Positions 6,422-7,162 of a stretch of 7,162 nt of DNA are shown piece by piece (the first letter of the stretch is position 1; the number at the start of each line of letters is the position of its first letter). The notes below the pieces were generated by a model. The model had not been told where the DNA came from. It was given only the letters and a program-made list of their open reading frames with translations, and did not search any database. The position numbers and the translations under genes are program-made. Source of the DNA: Alphaproteobacteria bacterium TMED93. GTDB lineage: Bacteria; Pseudomonadota; Alphaproteobacteria; TMED109. The DNA is taken from contig NHEU02000015.1 of NCBI GenBank assembly GCA_002171495.2, forward strand, positions 22,943 to 30,104, in the 5' to 3' direction.

Positions 6422-6437
6422 TGGCATATTTAATGCA
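6422..6437 (+). promoter_or_regulatory. Sigma-54 (RpoN) -24/-12 promoter of the FlgP-like lipoprotein gene
   Basis: TGGCATATTTAATGCA matches TGGCAC-N5-TTGCA with a single change in the -12 block (ATGCA). GG (6423-6424) and GC (6435-6436) have the required 10-base spacing. The start point would be near 6448, giving a 19-nt leader that contains the GGAG ribosome site. A start codon at 6455 would leave only about 7 nt of leader, which favours the ATG at 6467. Confidence 0.78.
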
Positions 6438-6456
6438 AGTAGCTCAAAAAAATAAT

Positions 6457-6460
6457 GGAG
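6457..6460 (+). promoter_or_regulatory. Shine-Dalgarno deciding the lipoprotein start
   Basis: GGAG lies 6 nt before the ATG at 6467. The in-frame ATG at 6455 overlaps this motif, has no ribosome site of its own and would add only MEIK before the signal peptide, so 6467 is preferred. Confidence 0.75.
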
Positions 6461-6466
6461 ATAAAA

Positions 6467-6994
6467 ATGATAAAAACTACTTTATTACTAATTTTTTCTT
6501 TGATTGTATTAAATGGTTGCTCAAATAAATATACAGGTTTAGGCTTTCCATATTCAATATCAAGTAAACAGGAAAAGATAGATAATATTAATTTACCTGA
6601 AGAAGGCCAAGATGTAATAAAAGCTACTGAAGAAATTCTTAGTGCTTCTGTAGAAAAAATTCCTACTATAACTGCTGTTGGATATGCAGTTGTTTCTACA
6701 CAGCCTGGTAAAAATATTGCACAGAAGAGATTAATGGCTATTAGGGCTGCTAGAATGTCAGCAATGAGAGAGTTAGCAGAACAAATTCATGGATTGAAAG
6801 TAGATTCTAGTACAACAGTAATAGATTTAGTAACACAAAATGATACATTTAGAGCTATGGTTAAAGGAACAATCAGAGGAGCTAGGACTGTTAGAATAAA
6901 TCCAACAGGTGATGATACCTATGAGACTGTTTTAGAAGTTGACAGGGAGATAATGTTACTTCTATTAAGAGAGGCTAGAAGCTTAAAAGCGTAG
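6467..6994 (+). CDS. flgP: FlgP-like LPP20-family outer-membrane lipoprotein
   Basis: A 175-residue lipoprotein. The N-terminus MIKTTLLLIFSLIVLNGC is a lipoprotein signal with a lipobox variant LNGC, lipidated at C18. Serine at +2 predicts the outer membrane. After a variable linker, the LPP20/FlgP domain covers about 66-160. Its features are ITAVGYAVVSTQPG (68-81), a helical AIRAARMSAMRELAEQIHG (91-109), QNDTFRAMVKGTIRGAR (124-140) and GDDTYETVLEVD (148-159), the arrangement I know from Vibrio FlgP. FlgP proteins form outer-membrane rings or disks around the flagellar base (H-ring associated in Vibrio, basal disk in Campylobacter). Flagellar neighbours and an RpoN promoter support this role rather than a generic LPP20 lipoprotein. 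A signal-peptide gene follows 13 nt downstream, probably in the same transcript. Confidence 0.87.
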   Translation: MIKTTLLLIFSLIVLNGCSNKYTGLGFPYSISSKQEKIDNINLPEEGQDVIKATEEILSASVEKIPTITAVGYAVVSTQPGKNIAQKRLMAIRAARMSAMRELAEQIHGLKVDSSTTVIDLVTQNDTFRAMVKGTIRGARTVRINPTGDDTYETVLEVDREIMLLLLREARSLKA

Positions 6995-7007
6995 GACTAA
7001 AATAAAA

Positions 7008-7162
7008 ATGAAAAGCTTTATAATATCTTTAATATTTTTCTTATCAACTATGCATTGTGCTAATGCCCAGTTATCTACATATAAAAAAATAATAGATAAA
7101 TCTCCAATAATATCTCCTTTTCATGTTTTGAAAAAAACAGCTGAAAAAATTTCTTCTTTTGG
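7008..7162 (+). CDS. Partial secreted protein downstream of the FlgP-like gene
   Basis: The first 51 codons of a gene cut by the window edge. Residues 1-20 form a Sec signal peptide, a lysine followed by a hydrophobic core (IISLIFFLST), with a likely cleavage after ANA before QLSTY. The mature part visible so far (about 31 residues) is basic and not recognisable. AGGA (6993-6996), overlapping the preceding stop codon, lies 11 nt before the ATG, and the 13-nt gap implies cotranscription. Position suggests a periplasmic or outer-membrane partner of the lipoprotein, as FlgQ follows flgP in Campylobacter and flgO, flgP and flgT occur together in Vibrio. The sequence seen does not establish which, if any. 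Confidence 0.75.
   Translation, partial: MKSFIISLIFFLSTMHCANAQLSTYKKIIDKSPIISPFHVLKKTAEKISSF

Noticed and set aside
6455..6457. Upstream in-frame ATG as the lipoprotein start
   Set aside because: It has no ribosome site, would be only about 7 nt from the predicted transcript start, and overlaps the GGAG serving the ATG at 6467.
6406..6528. 40-codon plus-strand open frame beginning MSILDMAYLMQV
   Set aside because: It spans the sigma-54 promoter at 6422-6437 and overlaps the start of the lipoprotein gene in another frame. With transcription predicted to begin near 6448, its start codon would not be on the mRNA.

Overview
The window is a flagellar gene cluster from an AT-rich (roughly 30% G+C by eye) Gram-negative bacterium, most likely a proteobacterium. 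Evidence for this is the flhA-flhF-flhG-fliA gene order, a FlgP/LPP20-type outer-membrane lipoprotein, and three sequences matching the sigma-54 (RpoN) -24/-12 promoter. The very low G+C, short spacers and A/T-ending codons (TTA, AGA, AAA) resemble a streamlined marine lineage, but I cannot name the taxon. No mobile elements, tRNAs, rRNAs or CRISPR arrays are seen.

Layout. Bases 1-191 hold the 5' end of an unrecognised minus-strand gene whose start codon abuts a 14-base homopolymer. Bases 192-266 are a short divergent promoter region with a good sigma-54 promoter for the plus-strand gene at 267-1079, a short FlgE/FlgF/FlgG-family axial protein. That gene ends 11 bp from the end of a convergent five-gene minus-strand operon, read from 6269 down to 1091: flhA, flhF, flhG, fliA and an unknown 136-residue gene. 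Joints are tight: a 1-nt overlap, then gaps of 13, 7 and 0 nt. Bases 6270-6466 are a divergent regulatory region with two back-to-back sigma-54 promoters, one for the flhA operon and one for the rightward genes. The rightward genes are a FlgP-like lipoprotein (6467-6994) and the start of a secreted protein (7008 to the window end).

How the genes work together. FlhA is the export-gate channel and substrate dock of the flagellar type III secretion system. FlhF (SRP-type GTPase) and FlhG (MinD-type ATPase) set the position and number of flagella. FliA (sigma-28) switches on late genes. The FlgP-like lipoprotein and perhaps its secreted neighbour would form outer-membrane basal-body or disk structures. 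Sigma-54 promoters in front of all three flagellar transcription units, with fliA inside one of them, suggest the RpoN-then-FliA cascade known from polar flagellates.

Most notable points: the three sigma-54 promoters, including a divergent pair with only 47 bp between their outer edges; an FlhF that keeps its P-loop but has lost the usual DTYR and DTAG residues, next to an FlhG with no N-terminal room for an FlhF-activating helix; a compact FlgE-like protein; and an unrecognised small gene at the operon's end.
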